A stretch of 64,000 bases of DNA from Burkholderia pyrrocinia (GCF_022809715.1 NZ_CP094459.1:682001-746000), one strand, 5' to 3'; shown: positions 36,683 through 49,570, counted from the first letter of the stretch. Program-made: numbers and translations. Notes: generated by a model not told the origin, from the letters alone.

Positions 36683-38704
36683 TTATTGGGTCGAGCCCGG
36701 TTTCTTCGGCGACACGCCTTGCTGCGCGCGGTTGCGCAGCTGCGGCTTGCCGGCGCGCGGCGCATTGCCCTTCGCGGGTGCGGCGAGCTTCGCGGCGCGC
36801 GCGGTGTCGGTCGATTCGTCCGCGTCGGTGAACGACGCGGCGGCAGCGGCGCCTTCCGGCCTCCACACCTGGCCGATCGCGAGCGACTTCAGCTTCTTGC
36901 GGCCGCCGTACCAGAGGTTGACGATCCCGCGCGAGAAGAACACCGCGGAGAACATCGACGTCAGGATACCGAGGCAGTGCACGATCGCGAATGCGCGAAC
37001 CGGGCCCGAGCCGAACGCGAGCAGCGCGAGGCCGGCGATCAGCGTCGTGACGTTCGAGTCGAGAATCGTCGCCCACGCATGCGCGTAACCGGCCTGGATC
37101 GCGAGCTGCGGCGGCTGGCCCGCACGCAGTTCTTCACGCACGCGCTCGTTGATCAGCACGTTCGAGTCGATCGCCATGCCGAGCGCGAGCGCGATTGCGG
37201 CGATACCGGGCAGCGTCAGCGTCGCCTGCATCAGCGACAGCACGGCGACGAGCAGCAGCAGGTTCACCGACAGGCCGATCACCGAGACCACGCCGAACAG
37301 CATGTAGTACGCGATCATGAACACGGCGATCGCGCAGAAGCCCCAGATCACCGAGTGGACGCCCATCTTGATGTTGTCGGCGCCGAGGCTCGGGCCGATC
37401 GTGCGTTCCTCGATGATGTCCATCGGTGCGGCGAGCGAACCGGCGCGCAGCAGCAGCGCGAGGTCGGCCGCGGCCTGCGGCGTCGGCTGGCCCGTGATCT
37501 GGAAGCGGTCGCCGAGTTCGGACTGGATCGTCGCGACCGTCAGCACTTCGCCCTTGCCCTTCTCGAACAGCACCATCGCCATCGGCTTGCCGATGTTGTC
37601 GCGCGACACCGTGCGCACCGCGCGGCCGCCGGCCGAGTCGAGGCGGATGTTGACCGACGGACGCTGGTGTTCGTCGAAGCCGGCCGATGCATCGATGATG
37701 CGGTCGCCGGTGAAGATCACGTCCTTCTTCAGCAGCACGGGTGCCTGGATGCCCTGCGTGAACAGCTCCTCGCCCGGCGGAACCGGGTCGTTCGGGTTCG
37801 GGTGCGTGTTGATCGGGTCGGCGAGGCGTGCCTCGAGCGTCGCGGTGCGGCCGATGATGTCCTTCGCCTTCGCGGTGTCCTGCACGCCCGGCAGTTCGAC
37901 GACGATGCGGTCGCTGCCTTGCTGCTGCAGGATCGGTTCCGACACGCCGAGTTCGTTCACGCGGTTGTGGAGCGTCGTCAGGTTCTGCTTGAGCGCGGCG
38001 TCCTCGACGGACTTCTGCACGGCCGGCGTGAACGTGCCGACGACCTGCGTGCCGCCGCCGCCGGGCTGGGTCGCCCATTGCAGTTCGGTGACCGACTGCG
38101 CGAGCACCTTGCGGGCGTCTTCGGCGGTCTGCGCATCGCTGAAGTTGACGACGACGGACTGGTCGACGCGGCTCACGCCGCCGTCGCGGATGTTCTTGTC
38201 GCGCAGCAGCGAGCGCGCGTCGGATGCGTCGGAGTCGAGCTTCTTCGTGAGCGCGCCCGTCATGTCGACCTGGAGCAGGAAGTGGACACCGCCGCGCAGG
38301 TCGAGGCCGAGATACATCGGCAGCGCGTGCAGGGCAGTCAGCCAGCGCGGCGACGCGCTCTGCAGGTTCAGCGCGACGACGTACTGCGGATCGTTCGGGT
38401 CGGTGTTCAGCGACTTCTGCAGCAGGTCCTTGACGCGCAGCTGCGTATCGGTGTCCTTCAGGCGCACGCGGATGTTCGCGCTGGTCGCCGTGTTCTCGAA
38501 GGTGACGTCGTCCGGCGTGATCTGCGCGGATGCGAGCGCCGATTCGACCTGGGTCAGCGTGGTCGAGTCGAGCTTGACCGTGGCCTTGCCGCTCGACACC
38601 TGCACCGCCGGCGCTTCGCCGAAGAAGTTGGGCAATGTGTACAGAAGGCCGATGGCGAGCGCCACGACCATCACGACATATTTCCAGAGTGGGTAACGAT
38701 TCAT
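36683..38704 (-). CDS. secD: Protein translocase subunit SecD
   Basis: A 673-residue SecD, longer than the 615 residues of E. coli. The start MNRYPLWKYVVMVVALAIGL contains the first membrane segment. The family motif LGLDLRGGVHFLLQVDM is near residue 131. A large periplasmic domain and five C-terminal segments follow, with ALALGMAIDSNVLINERVRE as the RND motif (about 515-534). The extra length is mainly a C-terminal Ala/Lys/Arg-rich tail after GRKKLKSLAIG, facing the cytoplasm. Confidence 0.96.
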   Translation of the reverse strand: MNRYPLWKYVVMVVALAIGLLYTLPNFFGEAPAVQVSSGKATVKLDSTTLTQVESALASAQITPDDVTFENTATSANIRVRLKDTDTQLRVKDLLQKSLNTDPNDPQYVVALNLQSASPRWLTALHALPMYLGLDLRGGVHFLLQVDMTGALTKKLDSDASDARSLLRDKNIRDGGVSRVDQSVVVNFSDAQTAEDARKVLAQSVTELQWATQPGGGGTQVVGTFTPAVQKSVEDAALKQNLTTLHNRVNELGVSEPILQQQGSDRIVVELPGVQDTAKAKDIIGRTATLEARLADPINTHPNPNDPVPPGEELFTQGIQAPVLLKKDVIFTGDRIIDASAGFDEHQRPSVNIRLDSAGGRAVRTVSRDNIGKPMAMVLFEKGKGEVLTVATIQSELGDRFQITGQPTPQAAADLALLLRAGSLAAPMDIIEERTIGPSLGADNIKMGVHSVIWGFCAIAVFMIAYYMLFGVVSVIGLSVNLLLLVAVLSLMQATLTLPGIAAIALALGMAIDSNVLINERVREELRAGQPPQLAIQAGYAHAWATILDSNVTTLIAGLALLAFGSGPVRAFAIVHCLGILTSMFSAVFFSRGIVNLWYGGRKKLKSLAIGQVWRPEGAAAAASFTDADESTDTARAAKLAAPAKGNAPRAGKPQLRNRAQQGVSPKKPGSTQ

Positions 38705-38810
38705 GAGGGGGCCGAACGGGTGGTTGGCGTGAAAGCGTCGCGTCCGGCGCCGCGGCGGCCCGCTCTCTCAGGCGGGCACGGCGCGGGGGGCCGGACGCTC
38801 GGTGAAGGGC

Positions 38811-39134
38811 TTACAGCGACTTGATCGTGCCCTTCGGCAGAATGGTCGTGACCGCAGCCTTCTGCACGGTGATTTCAGTGCCTTCGGCGATCTCGACGCC
38901 GATGTAGCCTTCGGTGACCTTCGTCACCTTGCCGACGAGGCCGCCGCTCGTGACGACTTCGTCGCCCTTGGCCATGGCCGCGAGCATGTTGCGGTGCTCC
39001 TTCTGACGCTTCATCTGCGGACGGATCATGATGAAGTAGAGCACGCCGAACATCAGGATGAGCGGCAGGAAGCTCATCAGGCTCGATTCGGCGCCACCGG
39101 CACCTTGAGCGAAGGCATTGGAAATGAACGGCAC
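38811..39134 (-). CDS. yajC: Preprotein translocase accessory subunit YajC
   Basis: A 107-residue single-span inner-membrane protein associated with SecDF. It has one hydrophobic segment (LMSFLPLILMFGVLYFIMIR, about 19-38) followed by the family hallmark RPQMKRQKEH. The cytoplasmic tail contains MAKGDEVVTSGGLVGKVTKV. It is 106 bases upstream of secD in the standard tgt-yajC-secD-secF order. Confidence 0.96.
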   Translation of the reverse strand: MPFISNAFAQGAGGAESSLMSFLPLILMFGVLYFIMIRPQMKRQKEHRNMLAAMAKGDEVVTSGGLVGKVTKVTEGYIGVEIAEGTEITVQKAAVTTILPKGTIKSL

Positions 39135-39359
39135 GTTGGTCTCTCCGTAGGGGAAGATCGAAAAATAAGCCGGTTATTCTACCACCGGCCCCATGCGCAA
39201 ACGGCGCAGCAAATGCGCTTTCGGATCAAGCTGTTAAAGCACGAACCGGCACCATTGCGACTTGTTTGGAAAGGCAATTGTAATATTTGGCGGTCGGGTC
39301 CGGCAGTCGGAGCACGTTATTTAGTACACGTCCTATGTGACGAACCGCCGCGCGGCCCG

Positions 39360-40706
<1,347 letters not shown>

Positions 40707-41774
40707 TTAAACGCGCGGCGCCTCCGGCGTGTCGCGCCGCGTGAGCAGCATCGCGTCGCCGTAGCTGAAGAAGCGGTAGCGTTGGTCGATCGCGTGCCGG
40801 TACGCGGCGCGGATCGTCTCGACACCCGCGAACGCCGACACCAGCATCAGCAGCGTCGACTTCGGCAGGTGGAAGTTCGTGACGAGCCGGTCGACCACGC
40901 GAAAACGATAGCCGGGCGTGATGAAGATGTCGGTCTCGGCCTGCGTCGCCGCGAGCGGGCGGCCCGCTTCGTCGGCCGAGCGCGCGGCGGCTTCGAGCGC
41001 GCGCATCGACGTCGTGCCGACCGCGATCACGTTGCCGCCGCGCGCGCGGGTCGCGGCGATCTTGTCGACGAGCGACTGCGGCAGGTCGTACCACTCGCTG
41101 TGCATCTTGTGCTCGGCGATGTTGTCGACGCGCACCGGCTGGAACGTGCCGGCGCCGACGTGCAGCGTCAGCGTCGCGCGCTCGACGCCCATCGCATCGA
41201 GCTTCTCGAGCATCGGCTGGTCGAAGTGCAGCCCGGCCGTAGGAGCTGCGACCGCGCCGGGATTGCTCGCGTAGACGGTCTGGTAGCGCGTCTCGTCGGT
41301 TGCGTCGGGATCGTGCTCGATATACGGCGGCAGCGGCAGGCGGCCGTACTGCTCGATCAGTGCGAGGCACGGCTCGGGGAAGTGCAGCGTGAAGAACGGC
41401 TCGACGCGCTCGCCGACCGTCACGTCGAACGCATCGGCGAGGCGCAGCGTCGTGCCGGCGCCCGGCGACTTGCTCGCGCGGATCTGCGCGAGCGCCGTGT
41501 GCGTGCCCGTCACGCGTTCGATCAGCACCTCGATCTTGCCGCCGCTGGCCTTCTGGCCGAAGAAACGCGCCTTCAGCACCCTGGTATCGTTGAAGACGAG
41601 CAGGTCGCCGGGTGCGATGCACGACGGCAGCTCGGTGAAACGGCGGTCGACGAGGCGCGCGGGCTCGACGGTGCGGTCGACCTCGAGCAGGCGGCTCGCG
41701 GTGCGGTCGGGCAGTGCGGTTTGCGCAATCAGCTCGGGCGGCAGATTGAAATCGAAATCGGAAAGCGTGAACAT
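40707..41774 (-). CDS. queA: S-adenosylmethionine:tRNA ribosyltransferase-isomerase
   Basis: QueA transfers the ribosyl part of SAM to preQ1 in tRNA, making epoxyqueuosine. The protein has 355 residues and starts [18 protein letters not shown]. Family blocks include [39 protein letters not shown] and [19 protein letters not shown]. The frame extends upstream to 42185 but is divergent there from recG; only the QueA part is real. It precedes tgt by 153 bases, a gap that holds a GC-rich 10-bp hairpin (40602-40623) without a T run. Confidence 0.96.
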   Translation of the reverse strand: MFTLSDFDFNLPPELIAQTALPDRTASRLLEVDRTVEPARLVDRRFTELPSCIAPGDLLVFNDTRVLKARFFGQKASGGKIEVLIERVTGTHTALAQIRASKSPGAGTTLRLADAFDVTVGERVEPFFTLHFPEPCLALIEQYGRLPLPPYIEHDPDATDETRYQTVYASNPGAVAAPTAGLHFDQPMLEKLDAMGVERATLTLHVGAGTFQPVRVDNIAEHKMHSEWYDLPQSLVDKIAATRARGGNVIAVGTTSMRALEAAARSADEAGRPLAATQAETDIFITPGYRFRVVDRLVTNFHLPKSTLLMLVSAFAGVETIRAAYRHAIDQRYRFFSYGDAMLLTRRDTPEAPRV

Positions 41775-41941
41775 GCGGGCTGGTTCGAAGCGGCCGGCGG
41801 GCGTCGCCGGCAGGGCGGAAACGCGTAAATGGGGCGCGCGAGCCGCTATGATGACGGGATGCGCGGCCTGGCCGGCGTCGTTCGTTCGGACGACGTGAAA
41901 GCCGCTATTGTACTTGCCTTGCGAAGCACCCAGACGATCCG

Positions 41942-44287
41942 ATGCCTGTGTCACCACGCCGTTCCACCGCCACCGTTGCCGATTCCGCCGATCCGTTCGA
42001 CACGGAGGATGTTGCGTTGCCCGCGCATCGCGCGGCGGAGCGTGACGCGCAGGATCCTGCCGAGCCGCAGCGCGCCGCGCCGCGCCGCGCCGGCCCGAAG
42101 CGCGGCGCCGACGGGCGGCTCGCGCAGCCGGCCGCCGCCGCGCCCGATGCCGAAGGCGCCGCCGCGAGCGACGAAGCGGGCGCAACCGGCACGAAGCGCA
42201 AGAAGAAGGCGGCCGCCGACAAACCCGTGAAGACCGTCGACAAGCTCGCGAAGCTCGGTCTCACGCGCTCGATCGATCTCGTGCTGCATCTGCCGATGCG
42301 CTATGAGGACGAAACCACGCTCACGCCGATCGGCGAACTGCTGCCGGGCGGCATTGCGCAGACCGAAGGCGTCGTGTTCGACAACGAGGTCGCGTACCGG
42401 CCGCGCCGCCAGCTCGTCGTGAAGATCCAGGACGACGACGGCGAGCACCTCGTGCTGCGCTTCCTGAATTTCTACGGCTCGCAGGTCAAGCAGATGGCCG
42501 TCGGCCAGCGGCTGCGCGTGCGCGGCGACGTGCGCGGCGGCTTCTTCGGGATGGAGATGGTGCATCCGGCGGTGCGCGTCGTCGACGCGGATACGCCGCT
42601 GCCGCAGGTGCTCACGCCCGTCTATCCGAGCACGGCCGGCGTGTCGCAGGCCTATCTGCGCAAGGCGATCGAGAACGCGGTCGAGCGCACGCCGCTACCC
42701 GAGCTGCTGCCGCCCGAGATCGATCGCGCGTACCTGCGGCCGCTCGGCGTGCCGTCGCTCGAGCAGGCCGTGCGCATCCTGCACCACCCGGGCGTCGATT
42801 CCGACGAAGCCGCGCTGATGGACGGCTCGCATCCGGCGTGGACGCGCATCAAGTTCGAGGAACTGCTCGCGCAGCAACTGTCGCTCAAGCGCGCGCACGA
42901 GGAGCGCCGCACGCGCGCGGCGCCCGCGATGCCGCGCCGCACCGCGAGCGATGCCGATGCGCTGACCACACGGCTCTACGCGGCGCTGCCGTTCACGCTG
43001 ACCGGCGCGCAGTCGCGCGTCGTCGACGAGATTGCGCACGACCTCACGCTCGCGCACCCGATGCAGCGCCTGCTGCAGGGCGACGTCGGCAGCGGCAAGA
43101 CGGTCGTCGCGGCGCTGGCCGCCACGCAGGCGATCGACGCTGGCTACCAGGCCGCGCTGATGGCGCCCACCGAAATCCTCGCGGAACAGCACGCGCGCAA
43201 GCTGCGCGCATGGCTCGAGCCGCTCGGCGTCACGGTTGCGTGGCTGGCGGGCAGCCTGAAGGCGAAGGAGAAGCGCGCGGCGATCGAGGCGGCCGCGCTC
43301 GGCACCGCGCAGCTCGTGATCGGCACGCACGCGATCATCCAGGACACGGTCGAATTCGCGCGGCTCGGCCTCGTGATCGTCGACGAGCAGCATCGCTTCG
43401 GCGTCGAGCAGCGTCTCGCGCTGCGCGCGAAGGCCGCGAACGCGGCCAACGGCGCGCGCGATTTCCAGCCGCACCAGTTGATGATGTCGGCCACGCCGAT
43501 TCCGCGCACGCTCGCGATGACGTACTACGCCGATCTCGAAGTCTCGACGATCGACGAGCTGCCGCCGGGCCGCACGCCCGTGCTGACGCGCCTCGTCGGC
43601 GACGCGCGGCGCGAGGAGGTGATTGCCCGCGTACGCGAGGCCGCGCTGACGGGGCGCCAGGTGTACTGGGTGTGCCCGCTGATCGAGGAAAGCGAGACGC
43701 TGCAGCTGCAGACGGCCGTCGAGACCTACGAGACGCTCGCCGCGGCGCTTCCCGAGCTGAAGGTCGGGCTCGTGCACGGCCGGCTGTCGCCGGCCGACAA
43801 GGCGGCCGTGATGGAAGCGTTCACGCGCAACGACGTGCAGCTGCTGGTCGCGACGACCGTGATCGAAGTCGGCGTCGACGTGCCGAACGCATCGCTGATG
43901 GTGATCGAGCACGCGGAGCGCTTCGGCCTCGCGCAGCTGCACCAGTTGCGCGGCCGCGTCGGGCGCGGCACTGCGGCGTCGGTGTGCGTGCTGCTGTACA
44001 CGGGGCCGCTGTCGATTACCGGCCGCGAGCGGCTCAAGACGATGCGCGAGACGACCGACGGCTTCGAGATCGCGCGGCGCGACCTCGAAATCCGCGGTCC
44101 CGGCGAATTCCTCGGCGCGCGCCAGTCGGGCGCGGCGATGCTGCGCTTCGCGAACCTCGAGACCGACGGCTGGCTGATCGATCCGGCCCGCGAGGCCGCA
44201 ACGCGACTGATCGCCGCGTACCCCGACGTCGTCACGCAGCATCTCGCGCGCTGGCTCGGCGCTCGCGAGCAGTACCTGAAGGCCTGA
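41942..44287 (+). CDS. recG: ATP-dependent DNA helicase RecG
   Basis: RecG reverses stalled forks and processes branched DNA. The protein has 781 residues against 693 in E. coli. The extra length is an N-terminal Ala/Arg/Pro-rich, probably disordered region of about 85 residues before [20 protein letters not shown]. The wedge domain follows. The helicase core has Walker [12 protein letters not shown] (about 381-391), DEQHRFG (motif II), [14 protein letters not shown] (motif III), and [10 protein letters not shown] (motif VI). It is divergent from queA and upstream of oxyR. Confidence 0.96.
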   Translation: MPVSPRRSTATVADSADPFDTEDVALPAHRAAERDAQDPAEPQRAAPRRAGPKRGADGRLAQPAAAAPDAEGAAASDEAGATGTKRKKKAAADKPVKTVDKLAKLGLTRSIDLVLHLPMRYEDETTLTPIGELLPGGIAQTEGVVFDNEVAYRPRRQLVVKIQDDDGEHLVLRFLNFYGSQVKQMAVGQRLRVRGDVRGGFFGMEMVHPAVRVVDADTPLPQVLTPVYPSTAGVSQAYLRKAIENAVERTPLPELLPPEIDRAYLRPLGVPSLEQAVRILHHPGVDSDEAALMDGSHPAWTRIKFEELLAQQLSLKRAHEERRTRAAPAMPRRTASDADALTTRLYAALPFTLTGAQSRVVDEIAHDLTLAHPMQRLLQGDVGSGKTVVAALAATQAIDAGYQAALMAPTEILAEQHARKLRAWLEPLGVTVAWLAGSLKAKEKRAAIEAAALGTAQLVIGTHAIIQDTVEFARLGLVIVDEQHRFGVEQRLALRAKAANAANGARDFQPHQLMMSATPIPRTLAMTYYADLEVSTIDELPPGRTPVLTRLVGDARREEVIARVREAALTGRQVYWVCPLIEESETLQLQTAVETYETLAAALPELKVGLVHGRLSPADKAAVMEAFTRNDVQLLVATTVIEVGVDVPNASLMVIEHAERFGLAQLHQLRGRVGRGTAASVCVLLYTGPLSITGRERLKTMRETTDGFEIARRDLEIRGPGEFLGARQSGAAMLRFANLETDGWLIDPAREAATRLIAAYPDVVTQHLARWLGAREQYLKA

Positions 44288-44355
44288 TCCACCGGTTCGG
44301 GGCCGGATCCTGAGCCGCCAAAACCGTCGATCGACGCATCGCGATGCAGAGAAAC

Positions 44356-44417
44356 TTGGCGAACCGGTGCCAGAGGGTGTATAAATTAAACCTATCGCAT
44401 GTATATCTCTGATTGAC
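44356..44417 (+). promoter_or_regulatory. oxyR promoter with OxyR-type autoregulatory box
   Basis: A promoter of TTGGCG (44356-44361), 18-base spacer and TATAAA (44380-44385) is overlapped by a 37-bp OxyR-like element at 44381-44417. Its first unit is ATAAATTAAACCTAT, which fits ATAG-N-T-NNN-A-N-CTAT with one change. After 7 bases a second unit keeps the inner T and A. Placement over the -10 and start point is typical for autorepression. Confidence 0.6.
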
Positions 44418-44422
44418 CCACA

Positions 44423-45382
44423 ATGACGCTGACTGAATTGAAATACATCGTCGCGGTCGCGCGCGAGCGGCATTTCGGCCGCGCGGCCGAAGCATGCTTC
44501 GTGAGCCAGCCGACGCTGTCGGTGGCGATCAAGAAGCTCGAAGACGAGCTCAACGTGCAGATTTTCGAGCGCGGCGCGAGCGAAGTGAGCGTGACGCCGA
44601 TCGGCGACCAGATCGTCACGCAGGCGCAGCGCGTGCTCGAGCAGACCTTCGCGATCAAGGAGATCGCGAAGCAGGGCAAGGACCCGCTCGTCGGCCCGTT
44701 CCGTCTCGGCGTGATCTACACGATCGGGCCGTACCTGCTGCCGACGCTCGTCAAGCAGATGATCCAGCGTGTCCCGCAGATGCCGCTGATGCTGCAGGAG
44801 AACTACACGCTGAAGCTGCTCGAACTGCTGAAGCAGGGCGAGATCGACGCCGCGATCATGGCGCTGCCGTTCCCGGAAACCGGCCTGATGGTGCGCCCGC
44901 TGTACGACGAGCCGTTCGTCGTCGCGCTGCCGGCCGGCCATCCGTGGGAGAAGCGCGAGGAAATCGACGCCGAGGACCTGAAGCAGGAAACCATGCTGCT
45001 GCTCGGCAACGGCCACTGCTTCCGCGATCACGTGCTCGGCGTGTGCCCGGAGCTGATGCGCTTCTCGCAGACGGCCGACGGCATCCAGAAGACCTTCGAG
45101 GGCTCGTCGCTGGAGACGATCCGCCACATGGTCGCGAGCGGCGTCGGCATCACCGTGCTGCCGCGGATGTCGGTCACCGAGGTCGGCCCGCGCGCGAACG
45201 GCCCCGATGCCGAGTTGCTGTCGTACGTGCCGTTCCACGAGCCGGTGCCCGACCGCCGCGTGGTGCTCGTGTGGCGCAAGAGCTTCACGCGGATGCCCGC
45301 GATCGACGCGATCAGCGATGCGATTTCCGCATGCGAACTGCCGGGCGTCGCGAAGCTCGACATGCCGGCGACGATGAACTGA
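44423..45382 (+). CDS. oxyR: Hydrogen peroxide-sensing LysR-type regulator OxyR
   Basis: A 319-residue LysR-family regulator. The N-terminal helix-turn-helix includes HFGRAAEACFVSQPTLSVAI (about 17-36). In the sensor domain, GNGHCFRDHVLGVCPEL holds Cys199 and Cys208, the same two positions that form the regulatory disulfide in E. coli OxyR. That makes this OxyR rather than a generic LysR. No clear Shine-Dalgarno precedes the ATG. Gene order oxyR-katG and matching boxes before both genes support peroxide control of katG. Confidence 0.94.
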   Translation: MTLTELKYIVAVARERHFGRAAEACFVSQPTLSVAIKKLEDELNVQIFERGASEVSVTPIGDQIVTQAQRVLEQTFAIKEIAKQGKDPLVGPFRLGVIYTIGPYLLPTLVKQMIQRVPQMPLMLQENYTLKLLELLKQGEIDAAIMALPFPETGLMVRPLYDEPFVVALPAGHPWEKREEIDAEDLKQETMLLLGNGHCFRDHVLGVCPELMRFSQTADGIQKTFEGSSLETIRHMVASGVGITVLPRMSVTEVGPRANGPDAELLSYVPFHEPVPDRRVVLVWRKSFTRMPAIDAISDAISACELPGVAKLDMPATMN

Positions 45383-45453
45383 CCGAGCCGCGGCTGCGTG
45401 CGTGACAACACGATGAACGGGGTCTTGCGACTCCGTTTATTTTTTCCTATCGC

Positions 45454-45501
45454 ATAGATGAAATTAATCAAATTCAAATAATCGATAGATTTGCCTAAAA
45501 T
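45454..45501 (+). promoter_or_regulatory. katG promoter with upstream OxyR-type box
   Basis: A 37-bp element at 45454-45490 begins with ATAGATGAAATTAAT, which fits the OxyR half-site pattern ATAG-N-T-NNN-A-N-CTAT except for the last arm. A second weaker unit follows after 7 bases. It overlaps a poor -35 (TTCAAA, 45473-45478), with TAAAAT as -10 (45496-45501, 17-base spacing). That geometry suits an activated promoter. The predicted start near 45508 leaves a leader of about 0.5 kb before katG. Confidence 0.6.
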
Positions 45502-45571
45502 TCTCTACATGGATCGGCGTCATGTCGACGGTCGATTTGCACGCTGAATGCAAGCGTCAAAGGAGGATGTC

Positions 45572-45709
45572 ATGATGCGGTCGGTATTGCAGCACGCGCA
45601 GCGGAACATCCCGTCGTGCGACGAGGTCGTACATCGCGCCAGGGTTGCGGTTCGGCGCCTGCGTCCGATTGCGTTCGCATACCTGGCGGACCGTGTGTAT
45701 GGCGGATGA
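45572..45709 (+). CDS. Small hypothetical protein in the katG leader (45 aa)
   Basis: A 45-codon frame begins with ATGATG at 45572 and has AAAGGAGG five bases upstream, about the strongest Shine-Dalgarno in the window. The product starts MMRSVLQHAQRNIPSCDEVV and has a basic, Arg/Val-rich middle and an aromatic end (AYLADRVYGG). It has one cysteine. It is transcribed from the predicted OxyR-dependent katG promoter, so it may be peroxide-induced. No family is recognised. It could act as a leader peptide for katG or as a small protein. Third-position G+C is about 75 percent, moderate for this genome. Confidence 0.5.
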   Translation: MMRSVLQHAQRNIPSCDEVVHRARVAVRRLRPIAFAYLADRVYGG

Positions 45710-45774
45710 ACGTTGCCGCATGCCGGTCCTGCGTGCCCCCGCGTCACTGCCGCCAAGCCATGAGAGAGCATCGC

Positions 45775-45903
45775 ATGTCCGAAAGCTGGAACACCACGCG
45801 CATCACCGGCACGACGCCTGCCGGGGGCCGGTTCCCGGAGCGCCCCGCCTGCGGCGCGTCGCAGCGGGAACGCGCGGCGAAGGCCTCGCACGACATTCCG
45901 TAG
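45775..45903 (+). CDS. Possible second small protein in the katG leader (42 aa)
   Basis: A 42-codon frame (MSESWNTTRITGTTPAGGRF at its start) has about 90 percent G or C at third positions, as good as real genes here; the overlapping frame from 45698 does not. Its ribosome site is weak (AGAGAG six bases upstream), and an alternative in-frame ATG lies at 45760. It shares the leader with the previous small frame. No family is recognised. It may be coding or a decayed gene end. Confidence 0.3.
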   Translation: MSESWNTTRITGTTPAGGRFPERPACGASQRERAAKASHDIP

Positions 45904-45950
45904 TACGACAGGAGGGACCCTACCTGTTCCGTTTCCCATCCCCGCAATGA

Positions 45951-48212
<2,262 letters not shown>

Positions 48213-48227
48213 GCCTGGCCGCCGCGT

Positions 48228-48259
48228 AATGCGGCAGTGCGGTAACGCAGCAACGCAGT
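48228..48259. repeat. Degenerate 8-bp tandem repeat
   Basis: Four consecutive 8-base units read AATGCGGC, AGTGCGGT, AACGCAGC and AACGCAGT, between the katG stop and its terminator. A fifth, poorer unit follows. The array could vary in copy number between strains, but it is non-coding. Confidence 0.5.
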
Positions 48260-48265
48260 AACGTG

Positions 48266-48296
48266 AAACGGCCGGTCGAACGACCGGCCGTTTTTT
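48266..48296 (+). terminator. Rho-independent terminator after katG
   Basis: A perfect 13-bp inverted repeat (48266-48278 with 48281-48293, core ACGGCCGGTCG) with a two-base centre is followed by six T. The A tract on its left could also let it work leftward. Confidence 0.9.
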
Positions 48297-48330
48297 CTCG
48301 AACCGATGTCTTGTCGAAGGAGTGACGACC

Positions 48331-48495
48331 ATGACGCAAATGATGCTGGACATGCGCGCCGCGTTCGCGGCGCCGGTCACGCGGGCGCCGGCCGCGATCG
48401 TGCGGCGCTTCGTCGGTTTTGCGATCGTTGGCGGCGGTGCGGCCGTGCTGGTCGCGCAGGCGCTGCACGCGCTTGCGCCGGTTGCGGGCAACTGA
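48331..48495 (+). CDS. Small hypothetical membrane protein (54 aa)
   Basis: A 54-residue frame has AAGGAG eight bases before ATG 48331 and strong third-position G/C. The product has an amphipathic start ([18 protein letters not shown]) followed by one probable transmembrane helix (about 24-47, [20 protein letters not shown]) and a short tail APVAGN. It stands alone between the katG terminator and ubiA. No family is recognised; it may be a small inner-membrane accessory protein. Confidence 0.55.
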   Translation: MTQMMLDMRAAFAAPVTRAPAAIVRRFVGFAIVGGGAAVLVAQALHALAPVAGN

Positions 48496-48675
48496 GCGCG
48501 AAATTTCGCGTGGGCCGAACCTGTCCCTTGATTTCCGTGCATCGCTGCGCCGCCGTGTGCAGCGGGCCCCGGCGGCCCGAGCGCGTCCGGCGGCTGCCGA
48601 CTGCGGGCCGCGCCGACATGACGGGAAGCGCCGCTCGGCTCTAAAATGCCGGGATTCTCTTCCCGGTGCTTCGCC

Positions 48676-49539
48676 ATGCTTGCCCGCTTTCCCCTGTATC
48701 TGCGGCTCGTCCGGATGGACAAGCCGATCGGCAGCCTGCTGCTGCTTTGGCCGACGCTCAATGCGCTGTGGATCGCGTCGGACGGCCACCCGCGCTGGCC
48801 GCTGCTCGTGATCTTCACGCTCGGCACGCTGCTGATGCGCTCGGCCGGCTGCGCGATGAACGACTACGCCGACCGCGATTTCGACCGCCACGTGAAGCGC
48901 ACGGCCGACCGGCCGCTGACGTCGGGCAAGATCCGCGCATGGGAAGCCGTCGCGATCGCGGTCGGGCTGTCGTTCATCGCGTTCCTGCTGATCCTGCCGC
49001 TGAACACGCTGACGAAGGAACTGTCCGTCGTCGCGCTGTTCGTCGCGGGTTCCTATCCGTTCATGAAGCGTTTCTTCGCGATTCCGCAGGCGTACCTCGG
49101 CATCGCGTTCGGCTTCGGCATTCCGATGGCGTTCGCGGCCGTGCAGGACACGGTGCCGGCGATCGCGTGGGTGATGCTGGTCGCGAACATTTTCTGGTCG
49201 GTCGCGTACGACACCGAATACGCGATGGTCGATCGCGACGACGACATCAAGATCGGCATCCGCACGTCCGCGCTGACGTTCGGCCGCTTCGACGTCGCGG
49301 CGGTGATGGCGTGCTATGCGGCGACGCTCGGCATCTACGTGTGGATCGGCGTGACGCTCGGTTTCGGCCTCGCGTACTGGGCCGGCTGGGCTGCGGCGGT
49401 CGGCTGCGCGCTGTATCACTACACGCTGATCAAGGACCGCGAACGGATGCCGTGCTTCGCGGCATTCCGGCACAACAACTGGCTCGGCGGCGTGCTGTTC
49501 GCAGGGATTGCCGTGCATTACCTGCTGGCCGGCAACTGA
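48676..49539 (+). CDS. ubiA: 4-hydroxybenzoate octaprenyltransferase
   Basis: UbiA is the integral membrane enzyme that prenylates 4-hydroxybenzoate in ubiquinone synthesis. The protein has 287 residues and about nine hydrophobic segments. Both Asp-rich motifs are present: [20 protein letters not shown] (about 72-91) and [13 protein letters not shown] (about 186-198). The start [19 protein letters not shown] at 48676 fits the family; the in-frame 48646 ATG would lie at the likely -10 (TAAAAT, 48642-48647). A perfect 6-bp hairpin (48649-48666) lies in the short leader, and no Shine-Dalgarno is evident. Confidence 0.95.
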   Translation: MLARFPLYLRLVRMDKPIGSLLLLWPTLNALWIASDGHPRWPLLVIFTLGTLLMRSAGCAMNDYADRDFDRHVKRTADRPLTSGKIRAWEAVAIAVGLSFIAFLLILPLNTLTKELSVVALFVAGSYPFMKRFFAIPQAYLGIAFGFGIPMAFAAVQDTVPAIAWVMLVANIFWSVAYDTEYAMVDRDDDIKIGIRTSALTFGRFDVAAVMACYAATLGIYVWIGVTLGFGLAYWAGWAAAVGCALYHYTLIKDRERMPCFAAFRHNNWLGGVLFAGIAVHYLLAGN

Positions 49540-49570
49540 GCGAAGCCGCGCGCCGGCGCGCGTTGCCAAT

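Noticed and set aside
35651..38824. A 1,057-codon plus-strand open frame
   Set aside because: It lies wholly antisense to secF and secD. It is Arg/Val/Asp-rich, as expected from antisense reading of a G+C-biased gene, and matches no family.
42695..45238. An 847-codon minus-strand open frame over recG and oxyR
   Set aside because: It spans two unrelated, well-supported genes on the other strand and has a low-complexity Arg/Leu/Gln composition.
45698..45950. An 83-codon frame in the katG leader (MADERCRMPVL at its start)
   Set aside because: No ribosome site and third-position G/C only about 60-65 percent. The competing frame at 45775 has far better codon bias.
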